The notes beneath the pieces are model-generated. The model had not been told where the DNA came from and made no database searches. It saw nothing but the letters and a program-made list of their open reading frames with translations. A stretch of 64,000 nt of DNA. Origin: VFZN01 sp963709325. GTDB lineage: Bacteria; Acidobacteriota; Vicinamibacteria; Vicinamibacterales; UBA2999. Both the position numbers and the translations under genes were made by a program. The DNA is taken from positions 124,001 to 188,000 of the forward strand of contig CAVPVV010000003.1 in assembly GCA_963709325.1 (NCBI GenBank), written 5' to 3'. Positions 34,091 through 43,425 of this stretch are shown one piece after another. Positions within the stretch are counted from its first letter, which is position 1; each line of letters starts with the position of its first letter.

Positions 34091-35686
34091 ATGCCGACGC
34101 GATTTCTCACAGCGTGTTCGATTGCCATCGTCCTCAACCTCGTTGTCGCGGCGCAGCAGGCCCACCCGCCGAACGGACCGGCGATTCCAGTCGTCCGGCT
34201 GACGGGCGACGGGACGGGTGCCGCCGGTCAGGCGCCGCGACCCGGAAAGGCCGATGAGCCCTCGACGTGGAACATGGAGGTTGTCGGACACGACGATCTG
34301 CAGGGACGGTCGGCCTACCAGCCGACCCTCATCAGTCAGAACGGGAGAGTGATCGCTTACGTCGGCCATCATGACAACCAGAAGCCGATCGTCAACCCGA
34401 TGACCGGCAAGCCGGAAATCAACGGAACGTCGGTCGTCGACGTGACCGATCCCGCGCGTCCGAAGTACCTGGCGCACATTGCCTCGGGCCGTGGCGGCGC
34501 GCAGATGGCGCGGGTGTGCAGTGGCGACACGCTGCCGCAGGGCGTCAAAGGCAAGTGGTACCTGCTGCGGCCCTACGGCAACTCGGCGCATGAACTCTAC
34601 GACGTGACCGATCCCGCGAAGCCGACCAAGCTGGTCACGATCGTCGACGGTCTGAGCGGGACTCACAAGAGCTGGTGGGAGTGCGACACCGGCATCGCGT
34701 ATCTGGTCGCCAACAAGCGCGACGAGGGCTGGCACGGCGGCAACCACCTGAAGATCTATGACCTGAGCGATCCGGCCAAGCCGGTCTACATCCGCGATTT
34801 CGGTATGGTCGGCACCCAGCCGGGCGCGAGCGCCTCGGAGGAAGGCGAGGGCATTCACGGCGCCATTTCGGCTGGTCCCGGAAAGAATCGCGTCTACATC
34901 GCCTACGGCACCGGCAACGACGGCGTGATCTCGATCGTCGATCGCAAGAAGCTGCTGACCGAGTTCAAGAACCGCGTCAACCCGACAGCGGAGGAACTGC
35001 TGGCGCCGCAGGTCGGGTTCCTGCACATGTCGCCCGATCAGGGCGCGCACACCACGTGGCCAATCTTCGGCGTGCCGGTGCCAGGCTTCCAGGGACATCA
35101 GCAAGGGCGCACGCGCGACCTGCTGCTGGTCACCTCGGAAGCCGCGAGGGCCGACAACTGCGGCCAGAACTATCCATCGAGCCAGCTGCTGCAGCATCGC
35201 GCGGCGCCGCACCTCGCCTGGCTCGTGGATATCACGCATGAAGCGACGCCCTGGCCGCTCTCGACCTTCCGAGTCCAGGAGACGCAGGGGGACTATTGCG
35301 GGCGCGGCGGCCGGTTCGGCGCACACTCCTCGGCGGAATCGTTCTATCCGCCGTACTACGGGAAGATCGCGGTGTTCGCCTGGTTCAACGCCGGCGTTCG
35401 CATCTGGGACATCCGCGATCCGTTCGCGGTGCGCGAAGTCGGCTACTTCGTGCCGCCGGCGAACCACAACACGGTCCCAACCTGCGGCAACGCCGAGACG
35501 CGCGAGGGTGGCGAGTTCGGCACCGAAACCGAGACCAGCAAGTGCAAGAAGGTTGGCGTGACCAACAACGTCGAGATCGACGACCGCGGTCTCATCTACG
35601 GCGCGGACCGCGCCGGCGGAGGCCTGCATATCCTGCGGCTGACCGGCGCCGCGAAAGAGATCGTGTCGAGCCCGGCCTCGAACTGA
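34091..35686 (+). CDS. Secreted LVIVD-repeat beta-propeller protein
   Basis: The 531-residue protein has a signal peptide (about 1-21), then repeated propeller blades of the LVIVD type. Examples are SVVDVTDPARPKYLAHI, ELYDVTDPAKPTKLVTIVD, LKIYDLSDPAKPVYIRDFG and VRIWDIRDPFAVREVGYF. Such proteins are extracytoplasmic or surface-associated, with no known enzyme activity. A strong AGGAAGGA site precedes the ATG. The TonB-dependent receptor gene follows 96 bases later on the same strand, suggesting a shared role at the cell surface. Confidence 0.82.
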   Translation: MPTRFLTACSIAIVLNLVVAAQQAHPPNGPAIPVVRLTGDGTGAAGQAPRPGKADEPSTWNMEVVGHDDLQGRSAYQPTLISQNGRVIAYVGHHDNQKPIVNPMTGKPEINGTSVVDVTDPARPKYLAHIASGRGGAQMARVCSGDTLPQGVKGKWYLLRPYGNSAHELYDVTDPAKPTKLVTIVDGLSGTHKSWWECDTGIAYLVANKRDEGWHGGNHLKIYDLSDPAKPVYIRDFGMVGTQPGASASEEGEGIHGAISAGPGKNRVYIAYGTGNDGVISIVDRKKLLTEFKNRVNPTAEELLAPQVGFLHMSPDQGAHTTWPIFGVPVPGFQGHQQGRTRDLLLVTSEAARADNCGQNYPSSQLLQHRAAPHLAWLVDITHEATPWPLSTFRVQETQGDYCGRGGRFGAHSSAESFYPPYYGKIAVFAWFNAGVRIWDIRDPFAVREVGYFVPPANHNTVPTCGNAETREGGEFGTETETSKCKKVGVTNNVEIDDRGLIYGADRAGGGLHILRLTGAAKEIVSSPASN

Positions 35687-35782
35687 GGCAATGGTCGCGA
35701 CGCTTCGCCATCGTGCGGCGAGGGAACGGACTTCTGCCGTGGTTCGGGTCAACCGGCGAGCGTTTGACTTGAAGGAGGCGTA

Positions 35783-38764
35783 ATGACAATCAGCAAGGCA
35801 GTGCTGTTGTTGGCGTGTCTATTCAGCGTCGCGCTGTCCGCGAACGCCGCGGCGCAGGGCGGCGACGGCAGTCTCCGGGGCATCGTGACCGACGAATCGG
35901 GCGCGGCGATGCCCGGCGTCACCGTGACCGCGACCAGCCCACAGGCGATTGCGCCGGGGGTGGCCGTCACGGATGCGTCCGGTGAATATCGGCTCACCAA
36001 CCTTGCGCCCGGCACCTACACCCTCACGATGGAGGTCCCGGGCTTCTCGATCGTCCGCCGTGAAGGGATCGTGTTGCGCGCTGCCGCAAACTTCCAGGTC
36101 GAGCCGGTGGTCCTGCGGGTCGGCGGCCTCGAAGAGTCGATCACGGTTTCGGGCCGCTCGCCGATGGTCGAAGTGTCCAATCCCGCGACCGTGATGAATG
36201 TCGACGCGCAGTTCCAGAAAGCCCTGCCGCTGACGGAAGGGGGATTCTGGACCGACTTCCTGCAGATGACGCCGGGTGTCCTGTCGCGGCCGCACAACGA
36301 CGGCAGCGGCCGCCAGAACTATTACGCGTCGGGCGTCGAGCATCGCGAGCACGTCACCCAGATGGACGGCTTCATGGCCGCCAACTACTGGGACATGAAC
36401 GTGAACCGGACGGGCCTGAGCGGCGAGGCGATTTCCGACACCAACGTGAAGCTCGCCGGCGTGGACGCGGCGGCGCCGATGGGCTACGGGCTGGTCATCA
36501 ACATGATCTCCAAGAGCGGGGGCAATTCCCTCTCGGGCTCGGTGGGATACACCCTGATGCCCCTCTCCTGGAATGGGAACAACGCCGCCGAGAACCGGCA
36601 GGCCGGCGTCGTCGGCACCCCGGGCACCCGGAAAGTGGATCAGTTTGACGTGTCGCTGGGCGGGCCGATTCGCAAGGACAAGATTTGGGTCTTCGGCGCC
36701 TACCGCCGGGCGTTCATCGATTCGACGGTGGATCGCTCGCCGGCCGACATCCGGTCCTTCGAGGCGTTCCGGCCCGACCTGCTCGATGACCTGCCGGCGA
36801 ACGAGCTGCACTCACACCAGCCGTTCATGAAGGTGACGTCCCGCCTCAGCGCCAGACATGAGTTGGTGGGTCTGTATCAGTACGATCGGATGCGCCAGCG
36901 CTCGGTGCGCTCGAACGAGGCTGAGCGCAGAACGCGGACCGACGTGGGCGGGGGCTTGTACGGCGTTTCGCTGCAGTCCACCTATGGCCAGAGCGTCACG
37001 ACCAAGTTCGCGTTCAACTACAACAACAAGTCGGGCAACGACCGGTCCAGCTACGAGCAGGAGCTGATCGATCTCGGCGTGCCGGTCGCGACCTATCAGA
37101 GCATCACGGTGAACCAGGGCATTCCGACCGGTGTCGGCAACATCTTCAATGATGGCGGCTACGGCACCATGGCGATCGAGGAGTCCCGCTACTCGATGAT
37201 TCGAGGAGACGTCACCTGGTACAAGAGCCTCGGGGGCACCGGGTCTCACGAGTTCCAGACCGGCTTCCTGGTCATGCCGCGCAATTACTACAGGGGCACC
37301 AACGTCGTGCTGGATCCCAGCGGGCTGACAGCGGAATCGGTGAGGCTGAGCGACCCGAACGACATCAACTCCCCGCTCGTCCCGCTGGACCGCACGTTTC
37401 AGACCGGCGCCCTCGATCTGGTCAACACGGAGGGGCGCGACCGCGACATCGGGATCTATGTGCAGGACACCTGGCGGCCGGTCCCGCGCCTCACGATGAC
37501 GCTCGGCGTCCGGAGCGACTTCGTGCGTCGCTACGACCTGCTGCGGAGCTTCCAGATCGAGAAGTCCGTCCAGCTCGCTCCGCGACTCGGCGGGGCGCTG
37601 CTGCTGGACGAGAACGCCAAGAACGTCGTGCGGGCCAGCTTCGCGCGCGTGCATCGCCAGTTGATGGGAGGCCGGGACGCGGTTGCGGCGTTCTCGGGCA
37701 ACCCGACGTCATCCTCGAAGACGCAATACGACGCCAACGGCGACGGGATCTTCGAGTCCGAGGTGGTGACGCCGGCCGTGTCGGCCGCGGTCGACAGCCA
37801 GCGGTTCGATCCGGACTTCCATCAGCCGTTCGTGGACGAGTTCACGACCGGCTATCAGCGTCAGCTGCCGCTCGACATGAGCCTCGACGTGGCGTGGACG
37901 CACAAGGTGTTTCGCGACTCGTATGCCCAGACCGAGATCAACGGCTTCTGGCCAGACGCACCCGGACAGCCGTTCGGCGGGTTTGGAGTGGTCGATCCGA
38001 GGTCTGGCCAGATCTTCAGGCTGACCAACCGGACCTGGGCGCGCCAGCAGTTCAACGAAGTGATGTTCACCCTGGCGAAGAACATGTCGCACAACTTCCA
38101 GGCGATGATGAGCCTGCAGCACCAGTGGCAGCACGAAGACGGCGACTGGAACCCGACCGACCCGGCGCGCTTCATCCAGCCGGACGCGTTTGCGAACGAC
38201 AAGACGATCTGGCGGAACCAGGATCCGGTCGACAACAACAGCCTCGCGACCGGCAACACGCTGCGCAACACCCCGACCTGGACGCCGGGGTCGTTCCGCG
38301 TGGCCGGCACGTGGAACGCGCCGAAAGGCATCGTCCTGTCGACGAGCTATACGATGGTCGGCGGCCCATGGACTGGTCCGATCCTGGCGCAGCTGCCGGC
38401 CAACGATCCTGACGTCCTCAGGTACGGGCCGGCGCGGTTCAACGGCACGACGCCTGTCGCCAGCGGCGGCCAGGCCAATCCGCTCGCCACCCGGATCCGG
38501 TTCCTGTATCCGACGCGCGGTGAAGGGCAGGCAGGGCTCCCGTACGTGCACACGGTGAACCTGAAGCTCGCCTACCGGCTGAAACTCGCGAACAGCCGCC
38601 AGGTGCAGGTAGGGTTCAACATCTTCAACGCGCTGAATGCAGGCCGCTACACCGAATGGCACCGGTCCGGAGCGAACCTGTCATACGACCCGAACTTCTA
38701 CCTGGTCCAGGACAACCAGCAGACGTCCCGGTCGGCGCAATTCGACGCGACGTTCAGGTTCTAA
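35783..38764 (+). CDS. TonB-dependent receptor with carboxypeptidase-regulatory-like domain (Oar-like)
   Basis: The 993-residue protein has a signal peptide (about 1-25). A carboxypeptidase-regulatory-like domain follows (about 28-110; GSLRGIVTDESGAAMPGVTV, YRLTNLAPGTYTL), then a plug region (about 125-240) and a large beta barrel ending in FDATFRF, whose terminal Phe is the usual signal for barrel assembly. This layout is typical of Acidobacteriota Oar-like receptors. It should import a large ligand across the outer membrane using TonB energy. AAGGAGGCG precedes the ATG at ideal spacing. A hairpin and a heptamer array follow the stop. Confidence 0.9.
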   Translation: MTISKAVLLLACLFSVALSANAAAQGGDGSLRGIVTDESGAAMPGVTVTATSPQAIAPGVAVTDASGEYRLTNLAPGTYTLTMEVPGFSIVRREGIVLRAAANFQVEPVVLRVGGLEESITVSGRSPMVEVSNPATVMNVDAQFQKALPLTEGGFWTDFLQMTPGVLSRPHNDGSGRQNYYASGVEHREHVTQMDGFMAANYWDMNVNRTGLSGEAISDTNVKLAGVDAAAPMGYGLVINMISKSGGNSLSGSVGYTLMPLSWNGNNAAENRQAGVVGTPGTRKVDQFDVSLGGPIRKDKIWVFGAYRRAFIDSTVDRSPADIRSFEAFRPDLLDDLPANELHSHQPFMKVTSRLSARHELVGLYQYDRMRQRSVRSNEAERRTRTDVGGGLYGVSLQSTYGQSVTTKFAFNYNNKSGNDRSSYEQELIDLGVPVATYQSITVNQGIPTGVGNIFNDGGYGTMAIEESRYSMIRGDVTWYKSLGGTGSHEFQTGFLVMPRNYYRGTNVVLDPSGLTAESVRLSDPNDINSPLVPLDRTFQTGALDLVNTEGRDRDIGIYVQDTWRPVPRLTMTLGVRSDFVRRYDLLRSFQIEKSVQLAPRLGGALLLDENAKNVVRASFARVHRQLMGGRDAVAAFSGNPTSSSKTQYDANGDGIFESEVVTPAVSAAVDSQRFDPDFHQPFVDEFTTGYQRQLPLDMSLDVAWTHKVFRDSYAQTEINGFWPDAPGQPFGGFGVVDPRSGQIFRLTNRTWARQQFNEVMFTLAKNMSHNFQAMMSLQHQWQHEDGDWNPTDPARFIQPDAFANDKTIWRNQDPVDNNSLATGNTLRNTPTWTPGSFRVAGTWNAPKGIVLSTSYTMVGGPWTGPILAQLPANDPDVLRYGPARFNGTTPVASGGQANPLATRIRFLYPTRGEGQAGLPYVHTVNLKLAYRLKLANSRQVQVGFNIFNALNAGRYTEWHRSGANLSYDPNFYLVQDNQQTSRSAQFDATFRF

Positions 38765-38765
38765 C

Positions 38766-38790
38766 AGGTTGCTGAAAAAGCCAACAACCT
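38766..38790 (+). terminator. Possible hairpin after the receptor gene
   Basis: AGGTTG (38766-38771) pairs with CAACCT (38785-38790) around a 13-base loop containing an A-run, immediately after the receptor stop. The stem is short and no U-run follows, so terminator function is doubtful. Confidence 0.3.
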
Positions 38791-38793
38791 AAA

Positions 38794-38820
38794 GGCAGAG
38801 GCGGAAGGCAGAAGGCAGAA
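38794..38820 (+). repeat. (GGCAGAA)n heptamer array after the receptor gene
   Basis: About four units (GGCAGA, GGCGGAA, GGCAGAA, GGCAGAA) reading in the sense of the receptor gene that ends 30 bases upstream. Together with the arrays at 217-251 and 15236-15263 this makes three cases, all downstream of a stop codon and all in the same orientation relative to that gene. Confidence 0.8.
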
Positions 38821-38839
38821 CATCCGCCAGGGAGGTCAC

Positions 38840-39811
38840 ATGAACCGGCATCGTACCCGACGTCTTCCTCTTCTGATCACGGTGATGGCCCTGGGCGCCA
38901 GCCTGCCGCTGGTCGCCTGGGCGATCGGCGCGCGCCCGGCCCCGGCCGTCGCGGCGCGTTATGACCCCGCCGCGAAGTTCCAGATCACGGTCACCGACGT
39001 GGAGTTCCGCCGCAACGAGGCGGGCCGGATGCTGATGGCTCGCGTCTACCGCCCGGTCGGACCGGGGCCGTTCCCGACCGTCCTCGACCTGCACGGTGGC
39101 GCCTGGAACGCCAAGGATCGCCATGCCGAAGAGCCGATGGACCGCGCGCTCGCGTCGAGCGGGCTGCTCGTCGTCGCGATCGACATGACGCTCGCGAAAG
39201 AGGCGCCGTATCCGGCCAACGTGCAGGATGCCAACTACGGCGTGCGATGGCTGAAGTGGAAGGCGCCCTCGTGGAACGGCGATCCGTCGAGAATCGGGGT
39301 CTACGGGAGCTCCAGCGGCGGACACGCCGCGGAGCTGCTCGCGATGCGTCCCGACGATCCGCGTTACAACAAGATTCCGCTGCCCGAGGCGCCGAAGCTC
39401 GACGCCAGGATCGCCTACGCGGCGATGCGCTCGGGGATCAGCGATACCGTCGGCCGCTACGAGAACGCCAAGAAGCGGGGCGCGGACGGAATGGTGAAGA
39501 ACAACGAAACCTACTTCAGGCCGATGGAGACGATTCACGAGAGCAACCCCCAGGAGATTCTCGACCGGAAGGAGAAGATCAACCTGGTGCCGATGCTGAT
39601 CATGGCGGGCTCGCTCGACGACAACGTGCTGCCTCAGTTCCAGAAGAAATTCGCCGCCAGCTACAAGGCGGCCGGCGGGGACATTCAGTTCGAGCTCTTC
39701 GAGGGCGCCGAGCACAATTGGGTCGAAAAGCCGGGACCGCTGACCGATCGCGCCCACGAGATGGTCAAGGCGTTCATCGCAAAGCAGTTGGCGGCCGGCG
39801 CCTCGAAGTGA
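38840..39811 (+). CDS. Secreted alpha/beta hydrolase (esterase/lipase-like)
   Basis: The 323-residue protein has a signal or anchor (about 1-38) and an alpha/beta-hydrolase fold: oxyanion motif LDLHGGAW from about residue 83, nucleophile elbow GSSSGG with Ser158, an acid in AGSLDDNVLP, and the catalytic His in FEGAEHNW. The HGGAW and GxSxG pair resembles BD-FAE/hormone-sensitive-lipase-type carbohydrate or acyl esterases. GGGAGGTC precedes the ATG. It follows the TonB receptor and could process its ligand; the substrate is unknown. Confidence 0.85.
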   Translation: MNRHRTRRLPLLITVMALGASLPLVAWAIGARPAPAVAARYDPAAKFQITVTDVEFRRNEAGRMLMARVYRPVGPGPFPTVLDLHGGAWNAKDRHAEEPMDRALASSGLLVVAIDMTLAKEAPYPANVQDANYGVRWLKWKAPSWNGDPSRIGVYGSSSGGHAAELLAMRPDDPRYNKIPLPEAPKLDARIAYAAMRSGISDTVGRYENAKKRGADGMVKNNETYFRPMETIHESNPQEILDRKEKINLVPMLIMAGSLDDNVLPQFQKKFAASYKAAGGDIQFELFEGAEHNWVEKPGPLTDRAHEMVKAFIAKQLAAGASK

Positions 39812-39857
39812 CGGGCCCCTGTCAGGCAATGGTCTAGCGCTGGCGGTAGAATGCGCC

Positions 39858-41051
39858 GTGCCTCGGCGCCGCCATTCGTCCGCCTGGCGAACTGTGCTCG
39901 CGGCTGTCTGCTTCGCTTGGGTGGGGGTGTCGCCGACAGGGGCGCGAGGCCAGCTCCGGCCCCATCCAGCGACGCTGGAGCGAGCACCCGCCGAACTGAT
40001 CGATCGACTCCGAGAAAATCCCTTCACCTATTTCCGCTTCATTAATCGTGCCTGGACGATGCGGGTCTGTGAGGTGTTCGCCGACGCGCCTGACGTGCCG
40101 ATCGTGCGCCTTCACGGCGATGCGCACGTCGAGCAGTTCGCGCTGACGAAGGACGCCTGGGGGCTCGACGACTTCGACGACTCTGCACGCGGTCCCGCGG
40201 TCGTCGACCTCGTCCGGTACCTCGGCTCGCTCGATCTCGCCACCCGTCAGCTTGGCTGGACGCGCGATCGCGACAGGCTCTGGGACCGCTTTCTCGAGGG
40301 CTACCGGCGCGGCCTGACCGATCCGACGTACCGGCCTGCCCAGCCCGGCATCGTCCGTGAGCTGCGCAGGCAGTCGCCGGCCACTCGAGCGTTATATCTC
40401 GCGTGGGCCGAGAACCTGATGCAGCCGATGGAAGGGGGACCATTGCAATCCCTGGCCGACGCGATGGCGGCCTTTGAACAGTTTGTCCGCCGTGAGCGTT
40501 CAGACCTCGCGCCGGGCTACTTCGCCGTTGTCCGTGCGGGCTGGCTGCGCATCGGCGTCGGCAGCGTCGGAATCCGGAAGGTGTTGATTCGCGTGCAGGG
40601 CCAGACCGCCGATCCCGCGGACGATCAGCTCATCGAAGCCAAAGAAGTGGCAAACCTCAACGGCGTCGGTTGTCTCGAGCCGACTCCTCAGCAGGCCGTT
40701 CGCGTCATCGCCGGAACGCGGCAGCTCGGCCGCCTGAGGCACGACATCCTCGCAGTCGGACCGACCGTGTTGATCGCGGCGGCGGCGGAGCGCGCTGAAG
40801 ACTGGCTGGATTGGTGGATCTCCAACTGGGAGCCTTCCTACCGTGAGGTGCACCTCAGCGATCTTCGATCGGTCAACGACCTCGCCGACATCGCCTTCGA
40901 TTCAGGCGTTCAACTGGGTGCGGGCAAGGTGGAGTCGGTGCGGACACAGGCGCTGTCGTCGGTCGTCACACTCGATGGTCGCCTTCGCAAGGAGACGACC
41001 GCCCTCGTCGGCGAGCTCCTCGAGGGATGGCGGGAATTGGGTGGACGATGA
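39858..41051 (+). CDS. Exported DUF2252 protein
   Basis: The 397-residue protein starts at GTG 39858 with a signal peptide (about 1-32). The DUF2252 core reads RLHGDAHVEQFALT, then GLDDFDDSARGPAVVDLVRY, resembling the catalytic and metal loops (HGD..., DFD) of kinase-like phosphotransferases. Later comes VRKVLIRVQGQTADPADDQL-like sequence. DUF2252 is distantly kinase-like in fold, but an exported member is odd because ATP is absent outside the cytoplasm. Function unknown. Confidence 0.75.
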   Translation: MPRRRHSSAWRTVLAAVCFAWVGVSPTGARGQLRPHPATLERAPAELIDRLRENPFTYFRFINRAWTMRVCEVFADAPDVPIVRLHGDAHVEQFALTKDAWGLDDFDDSARGPAVVDLVRYLGSLDLATRQLGWTRDRDRLWDRFLEGYRRGLTDPTYRPAQPGIVRELRRQSPATRALYLAWAENLMQPMEGGPLQSLADAMAAFEQFVRRERSDLAPGYFAVVRAGWLRIGVGSVGIRKVLIRVQGQTADPADDQLIEAKEVANLNGVGCLEPTPQQAVRVIAGTRQLGRLRHDILAVGPTVLIAAAAERAEDWLDWWISNWEPSYREVHLSDLRSVNDLADIAFDSGVQLGAGKVESVRTQALSSVVTLDGRLRKETTALVGELLEGWRELGGR

Positions 41052-41149
41052 ACATCAGACACCGGCGATGGACGAGCGGCCACGTCCGCCGGCGGCATCT
41101 CCGCCGCCCGCGCCACCCATACAATCCAGCACCTGAAGAATTTCAGCGT

Positions 41150-41541
41150 ATTGCCGATAACATCCCGCAAGCTTATCGTCGAGCTGTAACCCGCTTCATC
41201 CGTAACCCGCGCGCAACAGGCGAACCGGCACGTATTCAATGCCATCGTCGAGGAGCTGAGCCGCGCGAAAGAGGAGGCGGTGGTCGAGTCGCCGCGCTCC
41301 TCGGCACCTACAACATGGATCCGCGCTCCGCCAACCTCAACTCCGAACTGATGCTGGTGTGCCGTGGACAGCAGGCGCTCGCCGCCGAGGTGCTGCCGCC
41401 CGCGAGGCTGCGGCCGGCACGGTCATCGAGCGCGGCACGATTGTCGGGCGTTCGGCCCTTCTGGGGACCGCTCCGTTGACGCACCGGATCCGTTTCCTGC
41501 TGGAGATGCCGATCGCGAACCTGTTCGACTTCCTGCTGTGA
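41150..41541 (+). pseudogene. Phospholipase-D-family C-terminal remnant
   Basis: Three frames must be joined to read the family sequence: NAIVEELSRAKEEAVVESP (about 41226-41296), then GTYNMDPRSANLNSELMLVC (about 41311-41370), then RSALLGTAPLTHRIRFLLEM, ending IANLFDFLL at 41541. The middle part matches the G-N-x-D-P-R-S motif that follows the second HKD box in PLD enzymes. The HKD boxes themselves are missing. It is not a duplicate of the intact PLD gene at 44829-46322, whose equivalent segment is TANFDNRSFAHNEE. Confidence 0.65.
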
Positions 41542-41794
41542 GTGGGGTTTCGCGTCTACAGAACCGGATCAGCCCAGATAGTCTCGGAAGCGACCCGGCT
41601 GCACCGGACGGCCAGTAGCTGATACACTCGATGCCGTCTACACGCCGCTTCTACGCTGAGCCTGGACTGCATTCGCCTCGTCCACCGCACCGGTGGCCTG
41701 CACGAACTCCTTCTGGACCACGCAGACGAGTCGGAGACAATGGCGCTGGATGTCCCGCGCCTCTCCGACGGGCGTTTTTCGGTGGGAGTTTCAC

Positions 41795-41992
41795 ATGTCA
41801 TCCAAGGGCACCATCAAGCGTATCGTCGCGGACAAGGGTTTCGGCTTCGTCGCCGACGAGTCGGGCCAGGAGTACTTCTTCCACAAGTCGGCGTGCCAGT
41901 CGTTCGATTCGCTGCGTGAGGGTCAGGCCGTGACGTTCCAGACCGGGCAGGGCCCGAAAGGTCCGCGGGCCGAGAACGTCCGCGAAGCCTAG
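41795..41992 (+). CDS. Cold-shock domain protein (CspA family)
   Basis: The 65-residue protein is a single cold-shock domain: GTIKRIVADKGFGFVADES contains RNP1 (KGFGFV), and EYFFHKSACQSF contains RNP2. It ends after GPRAENVREA, the normal domain boundary. Such proteins bind single-stranded RNA/DNA and melt RNA structure. The start is the ATG at 41795; longer in-frame extensions have no conserved sequence. A long untranslated stretch lies upstream, as is common for csp mRNAs. Confidence 0.93.
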   Translation: MSSKGTIKRIVADKGFGFVADESGQEYFFHKSACQSFDSLREGQAVTFQTGQGPKGPRAENVREA

Positions 41993-42210
41993 GGGGAGCA
42001 CTGCACCATTTTCGTTGGGGGGGCGCCGTGGCGTCCCCTGCTCGAATCCCGGGTCTCTCCACCTGCCGCCGCCCGCTTTGTCGGCGCTGTTGATTCTGCT
42101 CAATGAGAAACGGCTCGGCGACGAAGCATCCCTGCGCACTTTGGAACGGCGAGGACATTCGACGGTGAATAAGATCGGGGACCTCAGCTCCGGGGAGAAT
42201 AGACACCTTC

Positions 42211-42501
42211 ATGAGTAACATCTCGAGCGTGACGTGCGCCTTTTCAGAGTTGCGCAGCCAGTGTGAGCAGCTGATACGTTCGATAACCAAGGCTGAGCGA
42301 TTGGTTGACAGTAATGGCGGAGATGCCGGTCTTCAGTCGGAGACGAAGACGCAGTTGGTGACCGAGTTCGCAATCATCATGGAAGCGCATGCCGTAATCG
42401 GCGAGACGCTGACCGACTGCGACCGGGCCATCAGCCTGTTCGGAACAGATTTGGCCGCTGGCTCCGACAGGCAGCAGCTGGAGTTGCCTGACCCGGCCTG
42501 A
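42211..42501 (+). CDS. Small protein of unknown function
   Basis: This 96-residue frame starts at ATG 42211 and has no recognised motif. It is predicted mostly helical, with SELRSQCEQLIRSITKAERL and AIIMEAHAVIGETLTDCDRA as amphipathic segments that could form a helical hairpin. A GGGGAG about 16 bases upstream of the ATG is rather far for a ribosome site. Composition supports coding, but nothing suggests a role. Confidence 0.45.
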   Translation: MSNISSVTCAFSELRSQCEQLIRSITKAERLVDSNGGDAGLQSETKTQLVTEFAIIMEAHAVIGETLTDCDRAISLFGTDLAAGSDRQQLELPDPA

Positions 42502-42607
42502 GCGACTGGCGGCGCTCTCAGATCAACGGAGGAGCCGGAGGGGAGGTACCCGTGACCCAGCCGGCGACGGGGAGCGGCGAACCGATTCGATCATGTTGTG
42601 CGCTCCT

Positions 42608-43291
42608 TCACGGGCGGAACGCAGCCTTGTTCGTCATCCGCGCCTTGTCCCGCTCGGCCTCCGCATCGCTCGCTTCTTTCGTGCGCCGTTCCAGGTCGCG
42701 GCGCGGCGCCTCGAGGGTATCCAATCTCGTTGACTCGCGAATCGCGCGTCGGGCGCTCGCACTCGCTGCTTTCGACTCGAGAATCAGCTGGAACTCCAGT
42801 CCGTCATCGGCCCGGAGGAGCATCAACAGCGCGTCGGCCGTTTGCCAGCGTGCAACCGCAATGCTGCCGGGAAGCCCGTCGCTCGGCACATCGAAGCGGT
42901 TTTGCGCCGATGCGACCACCGCCGGTCCGTAGCTGGCGGACAGCGATTCGACGACGTCACTGTTCGTCAGGCCGGCAGTGCGCTGGCGGTCGTAGGTGAC
43001 GATCACCTGATACAACGCACCGTTGTAGAACGAGAGCGCGATCTCCCGGACCGGATCAGGGGAGACGTCCGTGGATCGGACGTAGGGCGCCCGCCAGAGC
43101 AGGCGTTGGATGGTGGCGGGTCGCTCGTGGATGGTCTTGACGTCGGCCGGGCGCATTCCACTGGCCGTCACCACCGCTTCGAGGCTGGCTCCGAGCACGT
43201 AGTCTCGATAATGCGACGGTTCCTGCGCCGACGTGAATTGGCCACTGAACGCGAACACGACTGCGATGACGACGGCCGCTGTACCTCTCAT
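42608..43291 (-). CDS. Exported protein of unknown function
   Basis: The 227-residue protein starts at ATG 43291 with a signal peptide (MRGTAAVVIAVVFAFSGQFTSA). A globular part follows with YRDYVLGASLEAVVTASGM, VREIALSFYNGALYQVIVTY and TNSDVVESLSASYGPAV. This pattern is typical of periplasmic proteins that compare an oxidation or calculation product, with no known enzyme motif. A charged helix (about residues 180-227) with many Arg/Glu ends it. No homologue can be named. Confidence 0.65.
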   Translation of the reverse strand: MRGTAAVVIAVVFAFSGQFTSAQEPSHYRDYVLGASLEAVVTASGMRPADVKTIHERPATIQRLLWRAPYVRSTDVSPDPVREIALSFYNGALYQVIVTYDRQRTAGLTNSDVVESLSASYGPAVVASAQNRFDVPSDGLPGSIAVARWQTADALLMLLRADDGLEFQLILESKAASASARRAIRESTRLDTLEAPRRDLERRTKEASDAEAERDKARMTNKAAFRP

Positions 43292-43425
43292 ATCACGCTC
43301 CACGGCCTCACTATCGTGACCGAGGAGCGCCAGAGTGTCTGTGCGACATTGCACATGCGAACGAGCGGTCTAAGTGTGTGCAATCCGGAACAGCCACCGG
43401 CACACCCGAGCCGTACAGTATTTCT

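Noticed and set aside
42044..42066. Sequence resembling a tRNA/tmRNA 3' end (TCGAATCCCGGGTCTCTCCACC)
   Set aside because: The T-arm does not pair (CCCTG against CCCGG), T54 is C, and no acceptor, D or anticodon arm lies upstream; probably chance or a very old remnant.
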